Source: Rhodococcus sp. KRD162 (GTDB taxonomy: Bacteria > Actinomycetota > Actinomycetes > Mycobacteriales > Mycobacteriaceae). From it: 64,000 nt of DNA. The notes below the pieces were generated by a model, which was given only the letters and a program-made list of their open reading frames with translations, was not told where the DNA came from and made no database searches. Below, one piece after another: positions 1-7,348 of the stretch. The stretch is taken from positions 389,585 through 453,584 of the forward strand of contig NZ_JABFAU010000011.1 of the NCBI RefSeq assembly GCF_017168335.1. The letters run 5' to 3'. A program made the position numbers and the translations under genes. Numbering within the stretch: position 1 is the stretch's first letter; the number at the start of each line of letters is the position of its first letter.

Positions 1-559
1 CACCCTACGGGCGGCCTCGACCTTGTACTCGGTCGTGAACGACCTGCGTTTGCGGGACATGGGGACATCCTTCCAGCGGAACTATCGGTCCCGCTATCTC
101 GGTGTCCACCATCCGGGGGGAACCTCAAGCCTCCGACGCGTGATTCCAGAAGGTGTGCACCTGATCCCGGGCTATCAGGAATTGGCCATTGCCGGGCCGA
201 GTCCATGCTGTGGTCACAGCGTGCGGCGATCCGATCAGCGTGGTGGCCTTGTCGAGTATTTTCTCCGATGCACTATCGGGCACGTCGCCCCATCTAGCTC
301 CGAAGTCATCGGATTCCAACCAAAGCGTCCCCATTGCATAACCTTTCGACGGAATAGTTCGCGATCTGCGGAGGGCACGAGTGTATCGATCCTCCCGCTT
401 GTCGTGGCGGAAGTGTCACAACGGATTTCCGTATCAGGCTCACCTGAATGGCACTCGGTCGGAGATCCATTCAGCTGCGGCAAGTCTCAGTAACCCAGCG
501 AATGGGCAACAATGCTCTGTTGGTGCCACGGGTTGCGTGAACTAGCGGGAAGCCCGAGG
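1..559. other. Left edge, almost gene-free
   Basis: No recognisable gene lies here apart from one weak minus-strand reading frame at 125-334. The other open frames look like chance frames: arginine- and serine-rich, with no domain and no ribosome binding site. The stretch may be decayed coding DNA, because the frame at 125-334 stays open for about 27 more codons upstream without a start codon. Confidence 0.4.
125..334 (-). CDS. Hypothetical small protein, possibly a gene remnant
   Basis: This 69-residue frame has a protein-like composition (acidic, with several Trp and Phe) but matches no family I recognise. It starts at an ATG without a clear ribosome binding site. The frame is open upstream to a stop near 418, in sequence that also reads like coding DNA, so it may be the 3' end of a broken gene. 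The next gene on the same strand ends at 560, too far away for tight coupling. The existence of a functional product is uncertain. Confidence 0.28.
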   Translation of the reverse strand: MGTLWLESDDFGARWGDVPDSASEKILDKATTLIGSPHAVTTAWTRPGNGQFLIARDQVHTFWNHASEA

Positions 560-1150
560 CTAGTCGGTGGTTTGGCCCGGCCACGCGGCGATGCTGGAGC
601 CGTTCAGCCACCACCTGAAGTCCTGCATTTCTTCCGTTGGAGCAGCGAATGTCACTCGGCATTCAGTCGTGTCTCCGACCGCGATGAGAGGTTGTGCACA
701 CGTCGTGCGGGTCCTCAGCCCGTAGCTTTCGTCGTGCTTCTCCCAGTGGGCATTGCCGGGGGTGAAGCCGAAACGAAGGTCATCAAGGATCGAGTCGTAA
801 TATCCGCGATCCTGGTGACGTTCGATGTGAAATGTGCCGGTGGCCTCGACTTTCGCGTCAATGAGCGGACCGAACTCTGGCAGGCCGACTGTGGTCAGTC
901 GATAGTCGGAAAGCCTGCCTTCCCAAGTGTTTCCGTAGCCGACATCGCCATAGTCCCATGAGCCGTCGCTCGGCCCAACCCACGGCTCAGGTTCAAAGGT
1001 CCGCTCGGCTTGAGACGCCGCGGCGTCGGCTTCGATGGCAGGCGGGGGTGCTTGCTCGGCATCGCCGGGTGTCGACTCCGAACATGCGGTGAGTACGACG
1101 ATGGGAAGTAGTAAGGCAACGATGGCAGGCAGGCGCATGTTTCTGACCAT
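560..1150 (-). CDS. Secreted lipoprotein of unknown function
   Basis: About 196 residues. The N-terminus has basic residues, a hydrophobic stretch and a lipobox ending Leu-Thr-Ala-Cys near residue 18, so the mature protein should be anchored outside the membrane through a lipidated Cys. A low-complexity Ala/Pro/Glu segment follows, then a folded domain rich in Trp, Tyr and Gly that I do not recognise. The start at 1150 follows an AGGTG-like sequence and gives a normal signal peptide; ATGs at 1174 and 1138 are alternatives. The 5' end overlaps a possible gene remnant on the plus strand. The lipoprotein call is solid; the role is unknown. Confidence 0.72.
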   Translation of the reverse strand: MVRNMRLPAIVALLLPIVVLTACSESTPGDAEQAPPPAIEADAAASQAERTFEPEPWVGPSDGSWDYGDVGYGNTWEGRLSDYRLTTVGLPEFGPLIDAKVEATGTFHIERHQDRGYYDSILDDLRFGFTPGNAHWEKHDESYGLRTRTTCAQPLIAVGDTTECRVTFAAPTEEMQDFRWWLNGSSIAAWPGQTTD

Positions 1151-1418
1151 AGCGGCACCTGGTGTGCCGGACATAGACTCGCCAACTGGGACGGCGGTCC
1201 TTGTCGAGTGGGAAATCCTGGACGGTCTCGCCCCCGACGAGTACCCCGACCCCTCGCGCTGCGTCGCAACGTTCCACTCCGGTGGCGGCGGATACCTCTG
1301 TCTGTACGTCGACGGGGACGCCGCCCGAGGGGTGGTGTGGTCGTCAGACGAGGCCCCGTACCTCGTCGACTATTCCACCTACCTCGACATTTGGACTAAC
1401 GTCGGGCTCGGAGCGTAG
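1137..1418 (+). pseudogene. Fragment resembling the C-terminal half of a SUKH (SMI1/KNR4) protein
   Basis: From about 1200 the frame reads like a real domain. A Phe-His-Ser-Gly-Gly-Gly-Gly-Tyr-Leu-Cys-Leu segment is followed by Val-Val-Trp and an acidic Tyr-rich tail ending in a Tyr-Leu-Asp-Ile-Trp motif, which recalls the end of SMI1/KNR4 immunity-type domains. The usual N-terminal half is missing: upstream the frame runs antisense to the lipoprotein signal sequence. No ribosome binding site is convincing. I infer a truncated immunity-like gene; the family assignment rests on a short motif and is weak. Confidence 0.33.
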
Positions 1419-1833
1419 TCCCCGCGGCAGCCCTGTCCCTCACGGCAATCACCTGATGCGTCGCGGCGAGAACCAACGCAAGCAAGGCCGCCGGGACACT
1501 ACCCACCATCGCTACCAGAGACGGGGTTGTGGAGCTGAACGCGACGGCGAAGCCCCACACCGCAGTGGAGAGCATCGCACCGGCAACGAGCCAAGACACC
1601 ACAGGCCGCGGGATCACCGACGGAACGATGCACAGCGCCACAGGAATAGCCAACACCAGGAACAGTTGGCGACCGAAGTACTCGTGAACAGTGCCGAGGC
1701 ATACCGCCGAAGGCAACGAGTCGAAACCGATTTCGCAACTGGTGATTTCGTACACCGGCCACTGAGCGCTCGCCGATCCCAATACCCCCACCGCGATTGC
1801 CAACGCAAGCCACGCGATCCGAATGCCAGTCAT
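1396..1833 (-). CDS. Small multi-pass membrane protein
   Basis: 145 residues with about four hydrophobic segments, near residues 5-24, 53-70, 77-97 and 105-127, and a short basic C-terminal tail. Two Cys (near 33 and 45) lie in the first extracytoplasmic loop and could form a disulfide. No catalytic motif or known family is visible. It is isolated: the LysR-type gene to its right starts far away on the same strand and ends about 120 bases upstream. An integral membrane location is well supported; the function is unknown. Confidence 0.62.
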   Translation of the reverse strand: MTGIRIAWLALAIAVGVLGSASAQWPVYEITSCEIGFDSLPSAVCLGTVHEYFGRQLFLVLAIPVALCIVPSVIPRPVVSWLVAGAMLSTAVWGFAVAFSSTTPSLVAMVGSVPAALLALVLAATHQVIAVRDRAAAGTTLRARR

Positions 1834-1953
1834 GCGACAAGATCATGCCACGGCCATGCGACTGCGAAGCGGTGGGTCAGACTACCCACCAGTGAGGGAA
1901 TTGCGCACACGCGAGCCGTCAAGTCGGCATGGCTGAGGGCGGGCAGTCTGACG

Positions 1954-2970
1954 TCATAGCGTCGCGCCCTCGAGGTCCGGTCTGAGGTGTTCAGCAGAGT
2001 CCATGATCTCGTCGGTCATTCGTCGAATCAAAGGGTCTTCATCGTCAGCTCTTCGGGTGAGATGAACTTCGTAGGACAACTTTTCGTGGTTCGAGTCGAG
2101 GACAGGTACCCACTTGAACTTCTTTGCATCCTTGCCTGCGAACTCGTGCTGTTGTTTGTACATGCACGCGATGTCAGACCCGACGATCACCGTGCCGAGA
2201 TGTTCTCTGCCGAGGGTGACGAGAACATTGGTTTCCCATGCCTGCTGGGCTGTGGTCAAGATAGCGTGGGGATCGTCCCGGCGGAGAGCGTGTAGGAGTA
2301 GTTGATATGACCGAGCGGCGTTCGGCGGCAACAGTAATGGTGTGGTCCCTAGCTCTGATGTTCGTAGGGATTGGCGCGGGTCGCGGCGGGATAGCATCGC
2401 CTGCAGATGTGGCGTGTAGAGGAGGGTGTTCTCCAATCGCACTGAGCCGCTGACGTTTCGGATATCTGGTGGGGGGCCGACGACGAGGTCGAGAAGTCCG
2501 GCACGTAACGGTTCGATGGCTTGGCGGTTGAACATCTCTGTCGACCGATATCGGTCCGGCAAAATTTGAATGGTCACTTGCGTAGTTGATTGAGGAGTTG
2601 CGTTGCGTGCTCGTTCCACTCGCGCGATAGCTCTGGCAAGAAATTGTGTGTGATGAGGCAGGAAAGAGACCGTCGCAGAGGGCGTCGTCATCTCGGTGAG
2701 CCCCTCGCAAAAACGGAGGATCTGCTCTGCTTGGCGCTGAACCGTTGTTCCCAGGGACGTCGGGACGAGCGTTCCGTCAGGAGATTTCTTGAGTAGGGCT
2801 CCGCCGTTGACATAGCCCTGCAGTTCGCTCACGGCGAGGCGGTAGGCGGCTTCGCTTTTCGCCGACTGCGAAGCAGCTGCACGATAGCTGCGAGCCTGGA
2901 TAACTTCGAGGTACGCGGATAGTCGCGCTGGGGTGAACTTGAGTGCTTGTCCTGAGACCGGTGGAAGCAT
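1954..2970 (-). CDS. Divergent LysR-type transcriptional regulator
   Basis: 338 residues. Residues ~10-75 form a helix-turn-helix region of LysR character: an Arg-Leu-Ser-Ala-Tyr-Leu-Glu-Val start, an Ala-Ala-Ser-Gln-Ser-like turn, and a Gly-Gly-Ala-Leu-Leu-Lys-Lys-Ser segment where LysR proteins carry 'G..LF.R'. Residues ~100-310 resemble a periplasmic-binding-like effector domain. Sequence is more divergent than usual for the family. It diverges from the secreted amidase-fold gene at 3119 across 148 bases, the usual layout for a LysR regulator and its target, so control of that gene is a reasonable inference. Confidence 0.68.
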   Translation of the reverse strand: MLPPVSGQALKFTPARLSAYLEVIQARSYRAAASQSAKSEAAYRLAVSELQGYVNGGALLKKSPDGTLVPTSLGTTVQRQAEQILRFCEGLTEMTTPSATVSFLPHHTQFLARAIARVERARNATPQSTTQVTIQILPDRYRSTEMFNRQAIEPLRAGLLDLVVGPPPDIRNVSGSVRLENTLLYTPHLQAMLSRRDPRQSLRTSELGTTPLLLPPNAARSYQLLLHALRRDDPHAILTTAQQAWETNVLVTLGREHLGTVIVGSDIACMYKQQHEFAGKDAKKFKWVPVLDSNHEKLSYEVHLTRRADDEDPLIRRMTDEIMDSAEHLRPDLEGATL

Positions 2971-3011
2971 GTCAGGAAAAGTATCAGAAAAGCTGCGCAG
3001 GTTTGAGGATA

Positions 3012-3024
3012 TTCTGGTTCAGAA
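3012..3024. promoter_or_regulatory. Possible LysR-box-like inverted repeat
   Basis: A short imperfect dyad (TTCTG-GTT-CAGAA, T-N11-A layout) sits between the divergent LysR-type gene and the amidase-fold gene. T-N11-A dyads are the classic LysR binding core. The arms are only 5 bases, so chance is possible. Confidence 0.25.
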
Positions 3025-3118
3025 TTTCTGTGGACAGCCTCGTACGCTGCACATATGGTGATATCAGGGAGCTTGGCTCCCGGCCTGGCTAGGCCCTTGG
3101 AGAAAGGACCGCACCATC

Positions 3119-3757
3119 ATGACCGCATCGACGAAATCTCGATTCGCAACCTGGATAGCAATCCCCGTACTCGTGGCCACCGTGATTTGCGGCACCGCAA
3201 CTGCTACTCAGGCCTCGGCGAGCAGCTCCACGCTCAACCCTGAGGTCGCAGCTGCATGGGCACGCACACACGCGATGGACCCGCCGACGTTCGGCGCCGA
3301 CTGCACCTACTTCGTCAGCCGTGCGTTGTATCACGGCGGCCTCGACGAGACCTCGCGTTGGAACTTCGACAGCTCCGATCCAGAGAATGTGGGGGGCGGT
3401 CGATTCGGCGCGTTCACACGACCGACCGCAACCGCCACAGTCGCTGACAAGCTCACCGACTACCTCGTGAAGGAAGCTAAAGTGGCGACGAAAATCCCTC
3501 TGAACTGGCGAAAGAACGAGGTGCCACAGGCTTCCGTCGGCGACCTGATCGCATATGACTGGGACAATGGAGCCGACGGCACGATCGACCACCTGTCCAT
3601 GATCACCGGGTTCTCAGCGAAGAATGGTCAGTATCCGCTCGTCTCGCAACACACACCCGAACAGCGGGACCGCGGCTGGACTTGGGCCGCATCAGACGGA
3701 ACGTGGATAGAATCCGCGCGACCTGGTGCGAAGGTCTTCCTGATTCACTTTCGCTAG
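3119..3757 (+). CDS. Secreted amidase-fold (Amidase_6 type) protein
   Basis: 212 residues with a Sec signal peptide (residues 1 to ~34, Ala-rich cleavage region). The mature part matches the putative amidase domain family PF12671, NlpC/P60-like: an Asp-Cys-Thr-Tyr-Phe-Val-Ser motif with the likely nucleophile Cys62, a central Gly-Asp-Leu-Ile-Ala-Tyr-Asp-Trp segment, and Asp-His-Leu-Ser-Met with the likely catalytic His158. Such proteins are thought to act on peptides or peptidoglycan outside the cell; no substrate can be read from the sequence. An AAAGGA ribosome binding site precedes the ATG by about ten bases, and a hairpin terminator follows at 3823. Confidence 0.8.
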   Translation: MTASTKSRFATWIAIPVLVATVICGTATATQASASSSTLNPEVAAAWARTHAMDPPTFGADCTYFVSRALYHGGLDETSRWNFDSSDPENVGGGRFGAFTRPTATATVADKLTDYLVKEAKVATKIPLNWRKNEVPQASVGDLIAYDWDNGADGTIDHLSMITGFSAKNGQYPLVSQHTPEQRDRGWTWAASDGTWIESARPGAKVFLIHFR

Positions 3758-3822
3758 CACACGAACTGGCAAGTTGCAGAGAGGTTTTAAGGGAACTGCA
3801 AGCGCTGCTTCTCCGCATGATT

Positions 3823-3859
3823 CGCTCCGGTCATCCAGTAGAGGGTGCCGGAGCGTTTC
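3823..3859 (+). terminator. Hairpin terminator after the amidase-fold gene
   Basis: CGCTCCGG and CCGGAGCG form an 8-bp GC-rich stem with a ~17-nt loop, followed by TTTCT. It lies 66 bases after the amidase-fold stop codon. Confidence 0.5.
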
Positions 3860-3898
3860 TGCGCTCGCCGGTCAGCCCGTCCCGGCGTGTTGCCGAGA

Positions 3899-4225
3899 TC
3901 AGGCGCCGCTTTCCGAAGAACGGATCGACTGAAATGTTGTAACGAACCCGTCGACGGTTTCGCGCACCTCTTTCTCGTCTTGCGGTGCGCGGCTCGGGTC
4001 AGCGTGCCGTAGCGCGTTCATGATTTCGATCTGCAACCACGCCCAGCGTAGGTCTTCGTGGCGATCACGCTGTTCGAGCTCGTACTTGTCGACGATGGCT
4101 TCGTAGACGGTCACCAAGGCGTGCAAAGACGTTCGGCCGTGTACGTAGTCGTCGGCTACCTCCAGGATCAGCGTGTGAGGATCTGGCGATTCGGGTGAAG
4201 TGTCGTGCGTGCGATCGGAAGCCAC
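3899..4225 (-). CDS. Hypothetical acidic helical protein
   Basis: 108 residues, using the GTG at 4225, which has a strong AAAGGA site nine bases upstream; an ATG at 4288 would add a Pro/His-rich leader and has no such site. The protein is acidic and mostly helical by composition, with Glu/Arg/Asp-rich stretches and a Trp-Ala-Trp-Leu-Gln-Ile-Glu segment. No signal peptide, membrane span or known domain is seen. It is first in a leftward series (4343-5984) of equally unrecognised small proteins, possibly co-transcribed. Function unknown. Confidence 0.6.
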   Translation of the reverse strand: MASDRTHDTSPESPDPHTLILEVADDYVHGRTSLHALVTVYEAIVDKYELEQRDRHEDLRWAWLQIEIMNALRHADPSRAPQDEKEVRETVDGFVTTFQSIRSSESGA

Positions 4226-4342
4226 AGCGGTGTGTCCTTTCGGTTGGCGGTCGGGGAGTTCCGGTGAGGGGGAATGATGCGACAACACTGTCGTCTTGGG
4301 ATTGGGCTCGGACGCCGCTGTGGGTACTCATGGATGGCCACC

Positions 4343-4732
4343 TCAGTCCAGGCTGGGCCAGTTCCACGCTGCGATCGTGCCACCAGGTGTCGAAACGACG
4401 AGCACGTTCCCGGGTGCGGAGACGTTCCAGCTTTCGAAGTCCGGCGACGGTGGCACCGACAACACGGCACCTGTGTCGAACAGTACGACGAGTGATCCGT
4501 CTGCGGGGCAGGTGCTGAGTTCGATTGTCGCGCCGATCAGTTCTGCCGCGATGTCAGCCCCGGATGCACGTGCCGGAAGGGTGATGGTGATCTCGGTGTC
4601 GTCGGGGCGGGTGAGCACGGGATTCTCCTCGACAAAGTATCGAACGCGCTCGTCAGTTTCGAACTGCACCGCGTGCCCGACCTCGGCACGGGCAACCCGC
4701 TGTCCGGCACCAGGAAGAATCATCGCGTTCAC
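4343..4732 (-). CDS. Hypothetical protein, DUF6188-like
   Basis: 129 residues, soluble, beta-rich. The pattern (Gly-Gln-Arg-Val near the start, Phe-Glu-Thr-Asp followed by short strands, an Ile-Glu-Leu-Ser strand and a C-terminal Trp-Asn-Val strand) recalls the small DUF6188-type proteins of actinobacteria, which often sit among immunity-like genes. The resemblance is by eye and tentative. The start is a GTG at 4732, or ATG at 4723; neither has a strong ribosome binding site. It lies between other minus-strand unknown genes. Confidence 0.55.
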   Translation of the reverse strand: MNAMILPGAGQRVARAEVGHAVQFETDERVRYFVEENPVLTRPDDTEITITLPARASGADIAAELIGATIELSTCPADGSLVVLFDTGAVLSVPPSPDFESWNVSAPGNVLVVSTPGGTIAAWNWPSLD

Positions 4733-4750
4733 GTCAGAAGACTAAGACGG

Positions 4751-4780
4751 CCCCGCCCGCAACGCCCGGCATGGGCGGGG
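4751..4780 (-). terminator. GC-rich hairpin between two minus-strand genes
   Basis: CCCCGCCC and GGGCGGGG form an 8-bp stem with a 14-nt loop in the gap between the genes at 4872-5435 and 4343-4732. On the minus strand it is followed by a moderately T-rich stretch. A terminator for the upstream gene is likely. Confidence 0.4.
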
Positions 4781-4871
4781 GACGCACCGCGGGGGGTGCG
4801 CTGCCAGGTGATGACGGGCGACCAGACGGGTTGGAGTTACGGGCCACTGACCAGGCCCTGGCCCCCAATCC

Positions 4872-5435
4872 CTACGGCTGAGTGGTGGTGGTGCGACATT
4901 TTGCGGTGGGAGCGTCGGTGGTGTCGACGACGTCGATGTCGAGGGCACCGCCGGGGCGGTGGCGTATGAGATCGACCGCGACGGAGGCGACGTCGTAGTC
5001 CACCAGCGTCCCGTTCTCGGTGCGGCAGTGCAGCGAGAAGTACACGATCCCGTCCACCACACGGTAAGCCTGTGCTTGGACGCGGAAGTCGCCGCCCAAC
5101 ACCAGCCCGGCGCGGTACAAGGACATCGGCCCGTCGGGAAGTCCCGGTAGTAGGGGGATTTCGTCGATTCCGCCGTCGGGGAGCATTCCGTCGACGCCGT
5201 AGACGGTCGGATGTCCGTCCGATTGCTTCGACACCACTGCCAACGGCATCGACGCCACGTTGAACAAGATTCTGGGCGCACCGCATAGAAGGGCATCGAT
5301 GACAAGGGAATCACCTTCTGAGCCGAAGGAAACTCCGATGACGCGAATCTCCTGCCCCGCGACCAGCCGAGGCGCGTGAATTTCCAGGGCGAGGGCAGGC
5401 ATACTCGGCCAGGGCTTGCTTTCGACCAACATCAC
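4872..5435 (-). CDS. Hypothetical beta-rich protein
   Basis: 187 residues, starting at an ATG with an AAGGAG ribosome binding site three to four bases upstream, which makes the gene convincing. The protein is rich in short beta-like strands with Gly/Asp turns and ends in a Thr-rich tail. No transmembrane segment, signal peptide or catalytic motif is seen and I recognise no family. It follows the gene at 5487-5984 by about 50 bases on the same strand, so the two may form a transcription unit. Confidence 0.62.
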   Translation of the reverse strand: MMLVESKPWPSMPALALEIHAPRLVAGQEIRVIGVSFGSEGDSLVIDALLCGAPRILFNVASMPLAVVSKQSDGHPTVYGVDGMLPDGGIDEIPLLPGLPDGPMSLYRAGLVLGGDFRVQAQAYRVVDGIVYFSLHCRTENGTLVDYDVASVAVDLIRHRPGGALDIDVVDTTDAPTAKCRTTTTQP

Positions 5436-5486
5436 ATCACTCCTTCAAAACGGGCGTCCCAGTCAGGGTGGTCGGCAGGCGCCGGT

Positions 5487-5984
5487 TCAGTGTTCGACGG
5501 GCCACACACCGTCGGAGGCTTTGATCTCGCGGATCATCGACGGGCTGCCAGCGGGCCAAGTCTGGATGAGATAGTCCTCGGTAGCCGAGTCGACGTCCAT
5601 GTCCCAGTGCTCGGCACGTCCTCGCGTGGCGATACGGAAGCAACGCGCGCCGATGGGGGAGGTGAGTTCCCCGAACTCCTCGACGATTTCGTTCGACAAG
5701 GTGATGAAGAGCATCGGTTGGCGGCACACCACGTGGACCTCTTCGACGTTGTCCCAGGCGTCGAGGTCGATCGCGGGGCCACCGTTGAGAAACATGTCGT
5801 CGTCGCCGGAGAGCTGTTCGAGGGTGACGTTCACCGGTCCGTAGGCGATGCCGGTGTGAACGGAGATCAGGTTATTGCCTGCATCGAACACCTGCCCCTC
5901 GGAATAGGTTTCCGTGGGATCGGTGTCGGGCGCGGAGATGAGGAACGTGTGGTGCTCGGCATCGACCAAGCCTCGTGTGATCAT
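5487..5984 (-). CDS. Hypothetical acidic protein
   Basis: 165 residues, markedly acidic, soluble, with alternating strands and several Trp near the C-terminus. No known domain can be named. Small acidic single-domain proteins of this type are common among bacterial immunity or antitoxin-like genes, but nothing in the sequence proves that role. The ATG at 5984 is preceded by a weak GGGG-type site. The 180 bases to its left (5985-6165) hold no further gene. Confidence 0.55.
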   Translation of the reverse strand: MITRGLVDAEHHTFLISAPDTDPTETYSEGQVFDAGNNLISVHTGIAYGPVNVTLEQLSGDDDMFLNGGPAIDLDAWDNVEEVHVVCRQPMLFITLSNEIVEEFGELTSPIGARCFRIATRGRAEHWDMDVDSATEDYLIQTWPAGSPSMIREIKASDGVWPVEH

Positions 5985-6165
5985 GCCCCGATTAGACCAG
6001 CACAGACTGGAGACCCTGGTCGAGGATGATGTGTGTCGCCTTCGTGGTTGCGATAGCGGCTCTGGGTGAGTGGCGCCGAGCCAAGGGGGCGGCCCGAACG
6101 TACGGGTCGCTAGAGGTGCGCAACGTGCCGCCCACCGGAACGAGGTGTTCTAAGGCGTTGACCGG

Positions 6166-7281
6166 CTAGCGCTGCGCGACCGACGTCATCCACTGGCTCA
6201 GTGCCTGCGTGAACTGGCCTGAGAGGGGCACCGGCGCAATCGCGTCCCATTGCCCGGGTGCAAGGACGCCGATGTCGCCGAGTCCGTGGTTCGCGGTCGT
6301 CAGCTGCAGGAAGGTGGTCGCCTCGAGTGAGGCTGCCGAGTGCAAACGGTGCACCTGGTCGCAGCTGACGTTGAGATCCTTTTCGGAGCACGTGATCAGG
6401 ACGGGCGTGGAAGGCGACAGGGCTGCGGCGAGCTCGGCTGGATCGTAGCGGTCGGCCTCGGAGAGGAAGCGGGCGTTGGCGGGGACGAATCCGACGGTTT
6501 CGAGTCGCGGATCCTGGTCGGCGGGGATGGTGCCGCTCTCTCGTAGGGACTGCACTGTGCGAGCGAGACTGTCGCGTGTGGCGTCAGCGTCGGTCTCCGA
6601 GAGTTGCCCACCCTGCACGGTGCGGTCGAGGCTGGCGCTTATCTGGTGCGAGAGCAGATCAAGGTATCGCTGCGAGAGAGGTTGCAGCAGGCCGAGTCCC
6701 GCGAGCGGCAGTGCAGTGCGCTGTTGCAGGGCGAGCGCGGTCAGGGCGCCTTCGCTGTGCCCGAGTACGACCGTGCGCGTGGCAGGTGTGGACGTCAGGT
6801 CGCCGAGCAAGTCGAGCGCGCTGTGCGCGTCATCCACTTGCATGTCGAAGCCGTAGTCGAAAGCGTCCGGCGACGTACCTGCAAGGCCTGTGCGCCCGGA
6901 TCCGAACTTGTCGAACCGAAGGCTCGGAATCCCCTGTGCCGCAAGTGCGTCTGCCACATGCGCGAGAGTATTCGGGAAGACCATGGCGTTCTCCTGATTG
7001 CCGTTGCGGTCGGTCGGACCGCTTCCCGGCAGAAGCAGCACAGCGAGATCAGCATGCTCGACGCCCGAGGGTGACCTCAGGCTCCCGTAAAACGTGATCC
7101 CGCGAGATTCGAAGGTCACCTCGCTGTCGATACCCGCAGGCGTCTCGATCGATCCCGTCGCCGACGAACCCGTAGGTATCGCCGGAAGTGCGTGTGTTGC
7201 AGGAGCACCCATGATGGAAAAACTCGTCAGAAGGGCGAGGGAGGAGACGGCGATCGAGACGCGGCGGCAAACGGTGAACAT
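6166..7281 (-). CDS. Secreted alpha/beta hydrolase
   Basis: 371 residues when started at the ATG at 7281, which gives a clean signal peptide (hydrophobic core ~8-25, cleavage near Ala-Thr-His-Ala, residue ~31). An upstream in-frame ATG at 7443 would add an Arg/Pro-rich leader and is unlikely. The hydrolase fold shows the oxyanion-side Leu-Leu-Pro-Gly-Ser-Gly, an Asp-Arg-Asn-Gly loop, the nucleophile elbow Gly-His-Ser-Glu-Gly (Ser176), a late Cys-Ser-Glu-Lys-Asp acid region and a His in Asn-His-Gly-Leu near the C-terminus. The substrate is unknown; family members include esterases and peptidases. It lies left of the ABC exporter pair but is not clearly in its operon. Confidence 0.8.
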   Translation of the reverse strand: MFTVCRRVSIAVSSLALLTSFSIMGAPATHALPAIPTGSSATGSIETPAGIDSEVTFESRGITFYGSLRSPSGVEHADLAVLLLPGSGPTDRNGNQENAMVFPNTLAHVADALAAQGIPSLRFDKFGSGRTGLAGTSPDAFDYGFDMQVDDAHSALDLLGDLTSTPATRTVVLGHSEGALTALALQQRTALPLAGLGLLQPLSQRYLDLLSHQISASLDRTVQGGQLSETDADATRDSLARTVQSLRESGTIPADQDPRLETVGFVPANARFLSEADRYDPAELAAALSPSTPVLITCSEKDLNVSCDQVHRLHSAASLEATTFLQLTTANHGLGDIGVLAPGQWDAIAPVPLSGQFTQALSQWMTSVAQR

Positions 7282-7348
7282 GCTTTGTAACCGTACCGGT
7301 CGGCTTGGAATTGCTGCCAACGTGGCCCCTGCGGGTTGTCCCGGGCGG

